Assembly (NCBI RefSeq): GCF_000422645.1
Contig: NZ_AUGL01000014.1
Coordinates: 62,001-126,000, forward strand
Direction of reading: 5' to 3'
Length of the DNA: 64,000 nucleotides
Origin: Ferrimonas futtsuensis DSM 18154
GTDB lineage: Bacteria > Pseudomonadota > Gammaproteobacteria > Enterobacterales > Shewanellaceae
Positions 1-7,734 of the stretch are shown here, one piece after another. The stretch's first letter is position 1. Each line of letters opens with the position of its first letter. The notes under the pieces were generated by a model. It did not search any database. It was not told the origin of the DNA and was given only the letters and a program-made list of their open reading frames with translations. The position numbers were made by a program, and so were the translations under genes.

Positions 1-1
1 C

Positions 2-274
2 CAAACGCCGCTGGAGTCGCTATCCCCAGAGCAACTGCTCCCCAAACCCGGCTGCAACGTCGAGCTGGTCTATGACCCCAATACTCAGGGGTATAAGGGA
101 CGAACCGGCGCAGACAGCTGCACCAACCGCATGTATGGTGCCAGCTATTCGCAAACCGATCTGGAGATCTACCCTGACCGCATCATTCGCTGGACCAAAG
201 GGTACGACGACAATGGGCAGCAGCTATGGGGTGCCGCCCAGGGTGGCTATAGATTCGAAAAGAAAACCCATTGA
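2..274 (+). CDS. CpcT/CpeT-like protein, 3' fragment
   Basis: The gene enters from the left edge; only the last 90 codons are visible, ending in TGA. The fragment carries features I associate with the CpcT/CpeT (DUF1001) family: a GCNVE segment, two cysteines about 25 residues apart, a G-A-S-Y turn, a tryptophan-containing strand near R-I-I-R-W, and a C-terminal W-G-A-A-Q-G-G-Y-R-F-E-K motif. In cyanobacteria this family attaches bilins to phycobiliproteins. Members in non-photosynthetic bacteria have no known role and are usually annotated only by homology. No photosynthesis genes are nearby, so a lyase function should not be assumed. The N-terminus, and therefore any signal peptide, is outside the window. 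Confidence 0.6.
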   Translation, partial: QTPLESLSPEQLLPKPGCNVELVYDPNTQGYKGRTGADSCTNRMYGASYSQTDLEIYPDRIIRWTKGYDDNGQQLWGAAQGGYRFEKKTH

Positions 275-277
275 ATG

Positions 278-303
278 ACAGCACCACCCAGAAGCGGTGT
301 TGT
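278..303. terminator. Weak hairpin between convergent genes
   Basis: ACAGCACC (278-285) pairs with GGTGTTGT (296-303), including one G-U pair, around a 10-nt loop. It lies between two converging genes, but no T-run follows on either side, so terminator function is only a guess. Confidence 0.25.
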
Positions 304-319
304 TACGACACTTAAGCGA

Positions 320-937
320 TCACGTTTTCTGATCGATAGAGTCAAGCAGCGAGGAGTACTTCAGCAGACCGGCCATGTTGCTGGCGTGCAGTTTCTTCAT
401 CACGTTGGAACGATGCACTTCGATGGTGCGCACCGACACAAACAGAGTGTCTGCCATCTGCTTGTTGGTGTAACCGTTGATCACCAGGCGAAACACCTGC
501 TGCTCACGTTCGGTGAGGTCCTGGAGCAGGGCCAGTTGATTCAGGTCGTGGTGGAGTTTGTCGCTGTGGGCCAGCCCGCGCTGCACCGCTTCGAACAGCT
601 CCTTGCCCTGGACCGGCTTCTGAAAGAAATCGAACGCCCCGTTTTTCAGCGCTTCCACCGCCATCGGCACATCTCCATGGCCGGTGAGGAAGATCACCGC
701 CAGTGGGCTGTTGGCCTCATTCAGCTTTTGGTGCAGCTCCTGGCCGGTCAGCTCGGGCATGCGGCTGTCGAGGATGACACAACCGGGTTGACCAAGATCC
801 ACCGTCTCCAGGAAGGCCGCACCACCGCTGAAGGCATTGACCTTCAGGCCATACCCCTCCATCAGGAAGCTCAACGAGTCGAGAATCGCCTCATCATCGT
901 CCACCAGATAGACCATCTCTCCCTGGTTCTGGGTCAT
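320..937 (-). CDS. TtrR-like response regulator, FixJ/NarL type
   Basis: This is a 205-residue cytoplasmic response regulator. The receiver domain has the acidic cluster D13-D15, phospho-acceptor D57 (within V-I-L-D-S-R-M-P), T85 and K107. A LuxR-type helix-turn-helix follows at about 140-195 (LTEREQQV...NKQMA...VRTIEVHRSNVMKKL). ATG 937 was chosen over an upstream in-frame start because GAGGAGAG lies just before it and the receiver domain begins normally there. It is divergent from the sensor kinase at 1068, and the protein resembles TtrR, the tetrathionate-reductase regulator, and FixJ. Its likely target is the psrABC operon 2.6 kb away. That target is inferred from context and from paired palindromes upstream of psrA. 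Confidence 0.88.
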   Translation of the reverse strand: MTQNQGEMVYLVDDDEAILDSLSFLMEGYGLKVNAFSGGAAFLETVDLGQPGCVILDSRMPELTGQELHQKLNEANSPLAVIFLTGHGDVPMAVEALKNGAFDFFQKPVQGKELFEAVQRGLAHSDKLHHDLNQLALLQDLTEREQQVFRLVINGYTNKQMADTLFVSVRTIEVHRSNVMKKLHASNMAGLLKYSSLLDSIDQKT

Positions 938-1001
938 ACTCTCTCCTCGAATTAGTCTTTTCTCATAGAGTGATATCTCAGATCCGACCAATAAGCGATA
1001 G

Positions 1002-1018
1002 CAAAGTCCCTAACTTTG
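1002..1018. promoter_or_regulatory. Inverted repeat in the divergent regulator/sensor promoter region
   Basis: CAAAGT-CCCTA-ACTTTG is a perfect 6-bp inverted repeat, flanked further out by GCGA and TCGC. It lies midway between the divergent starts at 937 and 1068, a typical place for an autoregulatory operator. No protein can be assigned from sequence alone. Confidence 0.3.
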
Positions 1019-1067
1019 AGTCGCTTCACATTGAATCCGGCGCCGACTGGCTTATGTTAAAACCATC

Positions 1068-2873
1068 ATGAAATTGATTCTGGATCAAGCCGTGCGCATT
1101 GCCCCCCTGTGGATTGGACTACTGAGCCTGTTACTGCTGTTTTCCGGAGCACTGCGGGCGGCCGACAAGACTGAGCAGCACCTTAAGGTGGGAGTCCTGG
1201 CCAATTGGGGCTACCTGCAGGCAGAAAAGCGCTGGCAGCCGATGATGGACTACCTCACCGAGAAGGTGGACGGAGCCCGCTTCAGCGTACGCCCCGGCTC
1301 CTTCGAGGAGCTCAACGCCGCCCTGGAGGCTGGTGAGATTGAGTTTATCGTCACCAACCCGGGTCAATACCTCTACCTTTCCAATCAGTTTCCACTCTCC
1401 TGGCTGGCCACCATGCGCTCAGCCAAACACAATGGCGCAACCTACGCCATCGGCTCCACCATCATCGTCCGCGCCGACAGCGACTATCGCACCCTGTACG
1501 ACCTCAAGGACAAAGTGGTCGCCGCCAGTGGTCGTCACGCCCTCGGCGGTTACCAGGCCACCGTAGGGCTGATGCATAAGCTGGGCATGACTCCCGAAGA
1601 TTTCTTCAAGGAGGTGAAGTTTTTAGGCTTCCCCCTGGGGCCGCTGATCTTCCAGGTGCGAGACCGCAACATCGATGCCGCCATCACCCCCTTCTGTACT
1701 ATGGAAGAGATGGTCGAAAAAGGAGTAATCCGCACCGAAGACTTTCGGGTGATCAACCCGAGTCGTCCTCCCGGCTACGACTGTCAGGTCAGCACCCAGC
1801 TCTACCCCAACTGGTCTTTCGCCGCCAGCGAAGAGGTCAGCTACAACCTGACCAAACAGATCACCCGAGCCCTGTTTGAGCTCACCCCGGATCACCCCGC
1901 CGCCATCGAAGCTGGCACCCTAGGCTGGACCGCCCCCATCAGTCAGCTCAAGGTGATTCAACTGTTCTCCAACCTCCACTACCAGAAGCAGGAGGTCAGC
2001 AAATGGGACCTGCTGCTGGAGTGGATGGAGGCCAACCGCAAGTGGGGCGTGGCCATCGCAATGCTGTTCGTCATCGCCACCCTCTACCACTTCTGGATCG
2101 AGTTCAAGTTTCGTCAGAAAAGCGACACCCTGGTGGAGACCGAGCGGGAACTCAAGCGCAAAGCGGTTCAGTTGGAGCGACTCCACAGCGCCGCAGTGAT
2201 AGGAGAGATCGGTGCCGGCCTGGCCCATGAAATCAACCAGCCCATCGCCGCCATCAACAACTACAGCGAAGGCGGCCTGGTTCGATTACGCAGTCAGACC
2301 CAGCCCGATACGGAGATGCTGGCCCTGCTGGATAAGATCAATCAGCAATCCCAGCGAGCCGCGTCTGTCGTTCAGCGTATTCGTGGCCTGCTGAAGCGCC
2401 GGGATACGGTGCTCGAGCGGGTCAACCTCCTGAGCCTGGTGGATGAAGGGATCTCCTTGATGAAGCTGGAGCTGGAGCGCCACAGAGTACAAGTTCGTAC
2501 CCTGGTCAAAGGTGAACCCTATTTCGCCCGAGCAGACAGGGTGGGAATGCAGCAGGTACTGATCAACTTGCTGAAAAACAGTGTAGATGCCCTATCAGAA
2601 CTCTCAGGCAATCAGGGCGAAATCCTTATTGAACTGCGATTCGATGAACAACGGGTGCGATTGAGGGTCATAGATAACGGTCCCGGCTTCGCCGAAGACC
2701 CGCAAACCATGATGGCCACCTTCACCACCACCAAGAGTGACGGTCTTGGGCTGGGGCTGGCCATCTGTAGCGACCTGGTCAAAGCCCAGGAGGGGGAGTT
2801 CTCCATCCGTAACAACGATGAAGGAGCAGGCTGCATTGCCGAAATCACTCTGACCAGAGCCAACGAAGCCTGA
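1068..2873 (+). CDS. TtrS-like sensor histidine kinase with PhnD-type periplasmic sensor
   Basis: A 601-residue membrane sensor kinase. Residues 1-31 look like a signal peptide or first membrane segment. About 38-300 resemble a PhnD/SsuA-type periplasmic binding domain, the sensor used by TtrS-family kinases. A transmembrane segment lies near 326-346, followed by a short coiled coil. The HisKA domain has phospho-acceptor H387 in H-E-I-N-Q-P, and the ATPase domain shows an N-box near 495, a G1 box D-N-G-P-G-F near 536 and G-L-G-L-G-L near 560. TtrS relatives detect tetrathionate, and a related Shewanella sensor responds to thiosulfate. With a psr-type reductase next door, thiosulfate, tetrathionate or polysulfide are reasonable ligand guesses, but sequence alone does not decide. 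Confidence 0.85.
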   Translation: MKLILDQAVRIAPLWIGLLSLLLLFSGALRAADKTEQHLKVGVLANWGYLQAEKRWQPMMDYLTEKVDGARFSVRPGSFEELNAALEAGEIEFIVTNPGQYLYLSNQFPLSWLATMRSAKHNGATYAIGSTIIVRADSDYRTLYDLKDKVVAASGRHALGGYQATVGLMHKLGMTPEDFFKEVKFLGFPLGPLIFQVRDRNIDAAITPFCTMEEMVEKGVIRTEDFRVINPSRPPGYDCQVSTQLYPNWSFAASEEVSYNLTKQITRALFELTPDHPAAIEAGTLGWTAPISQLKVIQLFSNLHYQKQEVSKWDLLLEWMEANRKWGVAIAMLFVIATLYHFWIEFKFRQKSDTLVETERELKRKAVQLERLHSAAVIGEIGAGLAHEINQPIAAINNYSEGGLVRLRSQTQPDTEMLALLDKINQQSQRAASVVQRIRGLLKRRDTVLERVNLLSLVDEGISLMKLELERHRVQVRTLVKGEPYFARADRVGMQQVLINLLKNSVDALSELSGNQGEILIELRFDEQRVRLRVIDNGPGFAEDPQTMMATFTTTKSDGLGLGLAICSDLVKAQEGEFSIRNNDEGAGCIAEITLTRANEA

Positions 2874-2889
2874 TCACAACTTTAATCCA

Positions 2890-2931
2890 GTCCCCGGCAC
2901 ATCGGGGACAAAGCTGCTAGCTTGGCAGCTT
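2890..2931 (+). other. Two tandem hairpins between the sensor kinase and the DUF3144 gene
   Basis: GTCCCCG/CGGGGAC (2890-2909, loop GCACAT) and AAGCTGC/GCAGCTT (2911-2931, 7-nt loop) follow each other directly. Neither is followed by a T-run. They could end the kinase message without a canonical U-tract or structure the leader of the next gene. Confidence 0.35.
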
Positions 2932-2955
2932 CAACACCATAGAGAAGAGAGTCCC

Positions 2956-3249
2956 ATGTCCGAATCCAACAAGGCGTTTTTCGATCGCGCCAACGCCCAT
3001 ATTCACCTGGCGAACGACCACAACAAGGATCCTCAGGTACAGGCTGGCGAAGTGAGTGCCTCCTTTATGTGGGCCCTGGCCCGCTATAACGCCTGGTTCG
3101 GCGCTTCCGGCTTCAACAGCGCCGAAGAGATGACCGTTCGTAAAGAGGAGATGATGGAGTACTACATTGATGAGTATCGCAAGATGCTGGAAGCCAACAT
3201 GAAGGACTACATCGAGAACTTCGACGGCTATATGAAAAACCAGGGCTAA
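2956..3249 (+). CDS. Small conserved protein, DUF3144-like
   Basis: A 97-residue soluble, mostly helical protein without a signal peptide or cysteines. It resembles the DUF3144 family (pattern F-x-R-A-N-A-H-I-x-L-A-N-D-H, then S-A-S-F-M-x-A-x-A-R-Y-N-A). That assignment is from memory of the pattern and is moderate. AGAGAAGAG precedes the ATG. It has its own strong terminator, so it is probably monocistronic between the sensor kinase and psrABC. No function is known for the family. Its position is suggestive of a link to the respiration locus, but could be chance. Confidence 0.75.
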   Translation: MSESNKAFFDRANAHIHLANDHNKDPQVQAGEVSASFMWALARYNAWFGASGFNSAEEMTVRKEEMMEYYIDEYRKMLEANMKDYIENFDGYMKNQG

Positions 3250-3262
3250 GACCCCTCTCTCG

Positions 3263-3288
3263 AAAAGCGCCCAACCGGGCGCTTTTTT
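3263..3288 (+). terminator. Rho-independent terminator after the DUF3144-like gene
   Basis: AAAAGCGCCC pairs with GGGCGCTTTT around loop AACC, followed by a run of T. Confidence 0.9.
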
Positions 3289-3327
3289 GTATCAAGAATC
3301 ATTCTCTTATCCCCCCGCCGACATTTA

Positions 3328-3341
3328 TGTGGTTTACCACA
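3328..3341. promoter_or_regulatory. Palindrome TGTGGTTTACCACA, upstream copy
   Basis: A 6-2-6 perfect palindrome embedded in an 18-bp stretch repeated exactly at 3421-3438. It lies 206 bp upstream of the psrA start. It is a candidate operator for the adjacent TtrR-like regulator; the binding protein is inferred. Confidence 0.55.
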
Positions 3342-3421
3342 ATAGACAAACACCCAATCACTCATCGCTCAAAAATCGAACTGCGAAAGAGATCACAAAG
3401 CGTTAACCAATCAGAGTGATA

Positions 3422-3435
3422 TGTGGTTTACCACA
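3422..3435. promoter_or_regulatory. Palindrome TGTGGTTTACCACA, downstream copy
   Basis: The second identical copy starts 94 bp after the first, which is close to nine helical turns, so both sites would face the same side of the DNA. It lies 112 bp upstream of the psrA start, consistent with an activator site. Confidence 0.55.
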
Positions 3436-3546
3436 ATACCGACCCTTGCCTCCCCGTTCGACACTGACCCTGACAACTGAGTATCCCTCCCGCTGACCGC
3501 TGCACCCGGTGAGCGGGGAGACCCATCAAAATCCAAAAGGGGAATC

Positions 3547-5826
3547 ATGATGAAACTCGATCGGCGAACCTTTATGAAAGGAGCCGGGGCAAGCACCGCA
3601 GGTTGTGCTCTGGCCAGTCTGCTGCCAGGTACCCTGGGCGCCCTAGAGCAGACCGAGCTCAAGGGTTCAGCAATTGAGGTGAAGAGCATCTGTGAAATGT
3701 GCTCCACCCGCTGTCCCATCTCCGCCCGCATCGTCAACGGCAAGAACGTCTCCATTCTGGGTAATGCCAACGCCAAATCCTTTGGCGGAGCGGTCTGCGC
3801 CCGTGGCGGCGCCGGTCACAGCCTGCTGTACGACAAGCAGCGCCTGGTGAAACCCCTGAAACGGGTCGGCGAGCGTGGTGAAGGCCAGTGGAAAGAGATC
3901 GAGTGGGACGAAGCCTACGCCCTGATCGCCGACAAGCTGGGCACCATCAAAGAGAAGTATGGCCCGGAAGCGGTCTCCTTCTCCTCCAAGTCCGGCTCCA
4001 ACCACAAACACCTGTTCCATCTGGCTAAGGCATTCGGCAGCCCCAACACCTTCAACCACGGCACCACCTGTCCCACCGCCTACAAGATCGCCGCCTTCGC
4101 CATCTTTGGCACCAAGATGAAGCGCGATCTGGGCAACTCCAAGTACATCATCAACTTCGGCCACAACATCTACGAAGGGATCAACATGTCCGAGACCCGC
4201 GGCATGATGAAGGCCCAGGCGGATCGTGGCGCCAAGCTGGTGGTGTTTGAGCCCCGCTTCTCGGTGGTCGCCGACAAAGGCGATGAGTGGCATGCCATCA
4301 AACCGGGTACCGACGTCACCGTAGCCCTGGCTCTGTGTCATGTGCTGATTAAAGACAACCTCTACGATAAAGCCTTCATCGAACGCCACGTGATCGGCTT
4401 CGACGAGTTCGCCAAAGAGGTGGCTGGCTACACGCCTGAGTGGGCCGAGTCCATCAGCGACGTCCCCGCCGAGGACATTCGCCGCATCGCCCACGAACTG
4501 GCGGCCGCCGCACCCCATGCGGTCATCGACTTCGGGCACCGCGCCACCTTTACCACCGAAGAGTTTGAGATGCGCCGCGCCATCTTCGCCGCCAATGTGC
4601 TCATCGGCAACATCGAGCGGAAGGGCGGCATCTACGCCGGCAAGAAAGCCAAGACCTACAACAAGTTTGCCGGTGCCGACGTCACCCCCGGCCTGGCCAA
4701 GCCCAAAGTGGATATGCCCAAGCCCACCGCCAAACGCATCGACATGGTCGACCAGCAGTACGAAATGCTGTGGTCCAACGGCGGCATCTACCAGAGCATT
4801 CTCGACTCCGCCCTGGACGAGGTCCCCTACAAGACCCGTGGCTGGGTGATGAGCCGCACCAACCCCATGCAGACCATGACCGATCGCGCCCGGGTAGTAA
4901 AAGCGATGAACGCCATGGACTTCATCGTCTGCTGCGACGTCTACGTCAGTGAGACCGCCGCCTACGCCGATGTGATCCTGCCTGAGTCCACCTACCTGGA
5001 GCGCTCCGAGGAGGTGTTCGACAAATCTGGCAAGAACCCTGCCTACTATGTGCGTCAACCCGTGGTCGAGACCATCGGCGATACCCGCCCCTCCTGGCAG
5101 ATCTGGAAGCAGGTGGCCGACGCCCTGGGCCTGGGTCAGTACTTCCCCTGGGAGAACATCGAGACCCTGCAGCTGCTGCAGGTGAAGAAGGACGCCAAGC
5201 TGCTCAATCGCATCAAGCAAGAGGGTTACGTCAGCTTTGGTAAGCCTCTGATGTTGCGCGAGCCCGAGATGGTGGCCAACTTCGCCGCCCAGTACGACAC
5301 CGCCCGTACCCTGGACGAGGATGGCACCTACGCCAGCGCCATGAAGTTCAAGACCCCCAGCGGCAAGATTGAGCTGAGCTCCGCCAAGGTGGAGAAGATG
5401 GCCCCGGGCCGGGGCGTGATCAAGTACCGCGAGGTGAACCTGAAGAAGGCGGACGAGCTGTTCTTCATCCAGGGCAAGACCGCCATTCACACCAACGGTG
5501 CCACCCACAATGTGCCCTACCTGGCCAACCTGATGTCCGACAACGCCGTGTGGATTCACCCGCTGACCGCCGGCCTGCTGGGGATCAAGAGTGGCGACGC
5601 CATCCGCCTGCACAACGACGTGGGCAGTGAAGAGGGTAAAGCCCTGGTCACCCCAGGCATCCGCCCCGACACCGTATTTGCCTACATGGGCTTTGGCTCC
5701 AAGAACAAAGAGCTGGCCCGGGCCTTCGGCAAGGGCGTCCACTGCGGCAACCTGCTGCCTCATGTCACCGCTCCGGTTGTAGGGATGAACCTGCACACCA
5801 CCGGGGTGAAAGTGGAAAAGATCTAA
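3547..5826 (+). CDS. psrA: Thiosulfate/polysulfide reductase, molybdopterin catalytic subunit
   Basis: A 759-residue member of the DMSO reductase family, matching the length of PhsA/PsrA and shorter than TtrA. The N-terminus is a Tat signal (D-R-R-T-F-M-K-G then a hydrophobic stretch), so it is exported folded to the periplasm. The 4Fe-4S ligands C49, C52, C56 and C84 are spaced as in PhsA/PsrA, and C175 in H-G-T-T-C-P-T-A-Y is the expected molybdenum ligand. The usual molybdopterin-binding and C-terminal dinucleotide-binding domains follow. It would reduce thiosulfate, polysulfide or sulfur with electrons from menaquinol delivered by PsrB and PsrC. Two adjacent ATGs (3547, 3550) are both possible starts after AGGGG. 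Substrate choice cannot be read from sequence. Confidence 0.9.
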   Translation: MMKLDRRTFMKGAGASTAGCALASLLPGTLGALEQTELKGSAIEVKSICEMCSTRCPISARIVNGKNVSILGNANAKSFGGAVCARGGAGHSLLYDKQRLVKPLKRVGERGEGQWKEIEWDEAYALIADKLGTIKEKYGPEAVSFSSKSGSNHKHLFHLAKAFGSPNTFNHGTTCPTAYKIAAFAIFGTKMKRDLGNSKYIINFGHNIYEGINMSETRGMMKAQADRGAKLVVFEPRFSVVADKGDEWHAIKPGTDVTVALALCHVLIKDNLYDKAFIERHVIGFDEFAKEVAGYTPEWAESISDVPAEDIRRIAHELAAAAPHAVIDFGHRATFTTEEFEMRRAIFAANVLIGNIERKGGIYAGKKAKTYNKFAGADVTPGLAKPKVDMPKPTAKRIDMVDQQYEMLWSNGGIYQSILDSALDEVPYKTRGWVMSRTNPMQTMTDRARVVKAMNAMDFIVCCDVYVSETAAYADVILPESTYLERSEEVFDKSGKNPAYYVRQPVVETIGDTRPSWQIWKQVADALGLGQYFPWENIETLQLLQVKKDAKLLNRIKQEGYVSFGKPLMLREPEMVANFAAQYDTARTLDEDGTYASAMKFKTPSGKIELSSAKVEKMAPGRGVIKYREVNLKKADELFFIQGKTAIHTNGATHNVPYLANLMSDNAVWIHPLTAGLLGIKSGDAIRLHNDVGSEEGKALVTPGIRPDTVFAYMGFGSKNKELARAFGKGVHCGNLLPHVTAPVVGMNLHTTGVKVEKI

Positions 5827-5838
5827 TCGGAGATGGTC

Positions 5839-6411
5839 ATGAAAAAACGCTATGTAATGGTGCACGACGAGAACAAGTGCATCGGCTGCCAGGCCTGCAA
5901 CGTGGCCTGCCGCAGTGAGAACAGTATCCCAGACTCGGTGACCCGGCTGCAGGTGCGCATCGAAGGCCCGGTAGGTAACTTCCCCAACCTGGCCTTCAAG
6001 TACCACCGCGTGTCGTGTCAGCAGTGTGAAGATGCTCCTTGCGTCAAGGTATGCCCTACCGGTGCCGCCTACGTGGGCGACGATGGCATCATCACCATCA
6101 ACGACAAGAAGTGTGTGGGCTGTCAGTACTGCATTGCCGCCTGCCCCTACAAGGTGCGCTTCATCAACCCAGAAACCCGGGTACCGGACAAGTGTAACTT
6201 CTGTAAGGACACCCGCCTGTCCCGGGGCGAACAGCCCGCCTGTGTCAGCGTCTGTCCCACCGACGCCCTGGTGTTTGGCGATGCCGCCGACCCAAGCAGC
6301 GAAGTGAGCCAACTGCTGGACACCCAGCCTAACTATCAAGACAAGGTTCACCTGGGCACCAAGCCTCGTGTGTACCGCATTCCCGGCAAGAAGGGAGGGA
6401 TCAACGCATGA
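5839..6411 (+). CDS. psrB: Psr-type 4Fe-4S electron transfer subunit
   Basis: A 190-residue ferredoxin-like protein with sixteen cysteines in four clusters (C14/17/20/24, C60/63/68/72, C92/95/98/102, C119/122/135/139). This is the four-cluster pattern of PsrB/PhsB/DmsB/NrfC subunits. It passes electrons from the membrane anchor to PsrA and is expected in the periplasm, carried with PsrA by the Tat system, since it has no signal of its own. ATG 5839 was preferred to ATG 5833 because GGAG is six bases upstream. It starts 12 bp after psrA and its stop overlaps the psrC start by four bases, so translation is probably coupled. Confidence 0.92.
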   Translation: MKKRYVMVHDENKCIGCQACNVACRSENSIPDSVTRLQVRIEGPVGNFPNLAFKYHRVSCQQCEDAPCVKVCPTGAAYVGDDGIITINDKKCVGCQYCIAACPYKVRFINPETRVPDKCNFCKDTRLSRGEQPACVSVCPTDALVFGDAADPSSEVSQLLDTQPNYQDKVHLGTKPRVYRIPGKKGGINA

Positions 6412-7355
6412 ATGTACTCTGGGGATCCATGGAACAATACGATCCGGTAGTGTGGAACTGGATCATCGCCGTCTACCTGTTTATGGCAGGCCTCTCTGCC
6501 GGCTCCATGCTGGTGGCCATCGGTCTGCGCTGGTATAAGCAAAGCCGCGGCCTGCCGGTAGACGGTCTGCCGGTGATTAAGGCTTCTGCGGTCATCGGCC
6601 CTCTGGCCATCGTCGCAGGTATGGGCCTGCTGGTGCTGGACCTCACCAAGCCCTGGGAGTTCTACATCATCCTGCTCAACTACAACCTGACGTCTGTGAT
6701 GGCCTGGGGTGTGTTGTTGCTGCTGGCCTACATTCCTCTGGTGTTTATCTACTCCGCCCTGGTGTTTGAAAAGTCCCTGGTGGCGGCCATGCCATCGCTC
6801 AAGGGGATCATGGGCGTGTTCCGAGCCATCGAAGGTGGCCTGAACAAGCTGATCTTCGCTCTGGCCATCGGCGTGGGTGTCTACACCGGCTTCCTGTTGT
6901 CGGCCCTGATCAGCTACCCGATCCTGAACACCGCGGTACTGCCCGGCCTGTTCCTCGCCTCCTCTTTGAGCGTGGGCTCTGCGGGTAACATTCTGGTGGC
7001 CACCCTGTTCTTCAGTAAGAAGTCCTCCGACTGCATCGAGCAGGTACACCGCATCGAGTATCCGGTGGCCTTCAACGAAGCGATGCTGCTGGTGCTGCTG
7101 TTCGTCGGCCTGAACTTCTCCGGTCCCGCGGCCCAGGCAGCCCTGGCGGCCATCAGTGACGGTACCTGGGCCCAGGTGTTCTGGGTCGGAGTGGTCGGCA
7201 TCGGCCTGGGTGTACCGGTACTCTCCAGCGTGTTTGCCCCCAAGTCCTGGAAGCACAGCAAACCCTTCCTGGTAACCGTGGCCAGCTGCACCATCATCGG
7301 CGTGCTCGCCCTGCGTCACTTCGTGGTCTACGCCGGCCAGATGTACACCAGTTAA
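6408..7355 (+). CDS. psrC: NrfD/PsrC-type membrane anchor and quinol oxidase subunit
   Basis: A 315-residue integral membrane protein with about eight hydrophobic segments, of the NrfD/PsrC family. It anchors the PsrAB complex and oxidises menaquinol without haem. The NrfD type distinguishes this operon from Salmonella phsABC, whose C subunit is a cytochrome b. The start ATG overlaps the psrB stop (ATGA). A strong terminator follows, closing a three-gene operon. A Psr system of this type in Shewanella reduces both thiosulfate and sulfur, and this one may also do so. Confidence 0.9.
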   Translation: MNVLWGSMEQYDPVVWNWIIAVYLFMAGLSAGSMLVAIGLRWYKQSRGLPVDGLPVIKASAVIGPLAIVAGMGLLVLDLTKPWEFYIILLNYNLTSVMAWGVLLLLAYIPLVFIYSALVFEKSLVAAMPSLKGIMGVFRAIEGGLNKLIFALAIGVGVYTGFLLSALISYPILNTAVLPGLFLASSLSVGSAGNILVATLFFSKKSSDCIEQVHRIEYPVAFNEAMLLVLLFVGLNFSGPAAQAALAAISDGTWAQVFWVGVVGIGLGVPVLSSVFAPKSWKHSKPFLVTVASCTIIGVLALRHFVVYAGQMYTS

Positions 7356-7374
7356 TCTTCATCCTTGCATAAGC

Positions 7375-7404
7375 AAAGGGGAGGCTCACGCCTCCCCTTT
7401 TTTT
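7375..7404 (+). terminator. Terminator of psrABC
   Basis: AAAGGGGAGGC pairs with GCCTCCCCTTT around TCAC, ending in a run of seven T. Confidence 0.93.
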
Positions 7405-7734
7405 GGATCCATGCCCCGCCATCAGCCGCAGCCTGGGAACAGAGGCCGACGGCCAACCCGAGTCTCCCATACCAGTCACATCTGACGGTGCACAGAAATA
7501 AATCAGGCTCCCGGACACCATAAAGGTCTGGGCATCCAGCATTAACAACGCCCTGAAGCCGACTTGGCAGAGGGTCAAGCTGTCGCCCGGGGACGCGGCG
7601 GCGGCTGACGCTCATTGGCCAGACGATTCAGTGGCTGCGCCTTCAGCCGATCATGAAAAGCAGAGCCAGCCACCGTGCTTTAGCCGATTGGCGAATGGAG
7701 GCGATGGTCAGCACCCGGCAACACCGGCCGATGA
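7405..7734. other. Gene-free stretch after psrABC
   Basis: About 330 bp between the psrC terminator and the end of the hydrolase gene. Short open frames on the minus strand lack ribosome binding sites and recognisable protein features. I see no hairpin with a T-run or repeat. It may be decayed coding DNA, but nothing supports naming a gene. Confidence 0.5.

Noticed and set aside
3667-6351. Very long open frame antisense to psrA and psrB
   Set aside because: It mirrors strongly biased GC-rich coding DNA on the other strand, gives a low-complexity His/Gly/Val-rich product and has no ribosome binding site or family match.
3547-7355. Tetrathionate reductase (ttrABC) as the name for the psr operon
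   Set aside because: The catalytic subunit is about the size of PsrA/PhsA and well short of TtrA, and its cysteine spacing and context fit PsrA better, despite the TtrS/TtrR-like regulators.
7294-7615. Minus-strand frames after psrABC
   Set aside because: They run through the psrC terminator, lack ribosome binding sites and show no protein-like pattern; a decayed gene could not be supported.
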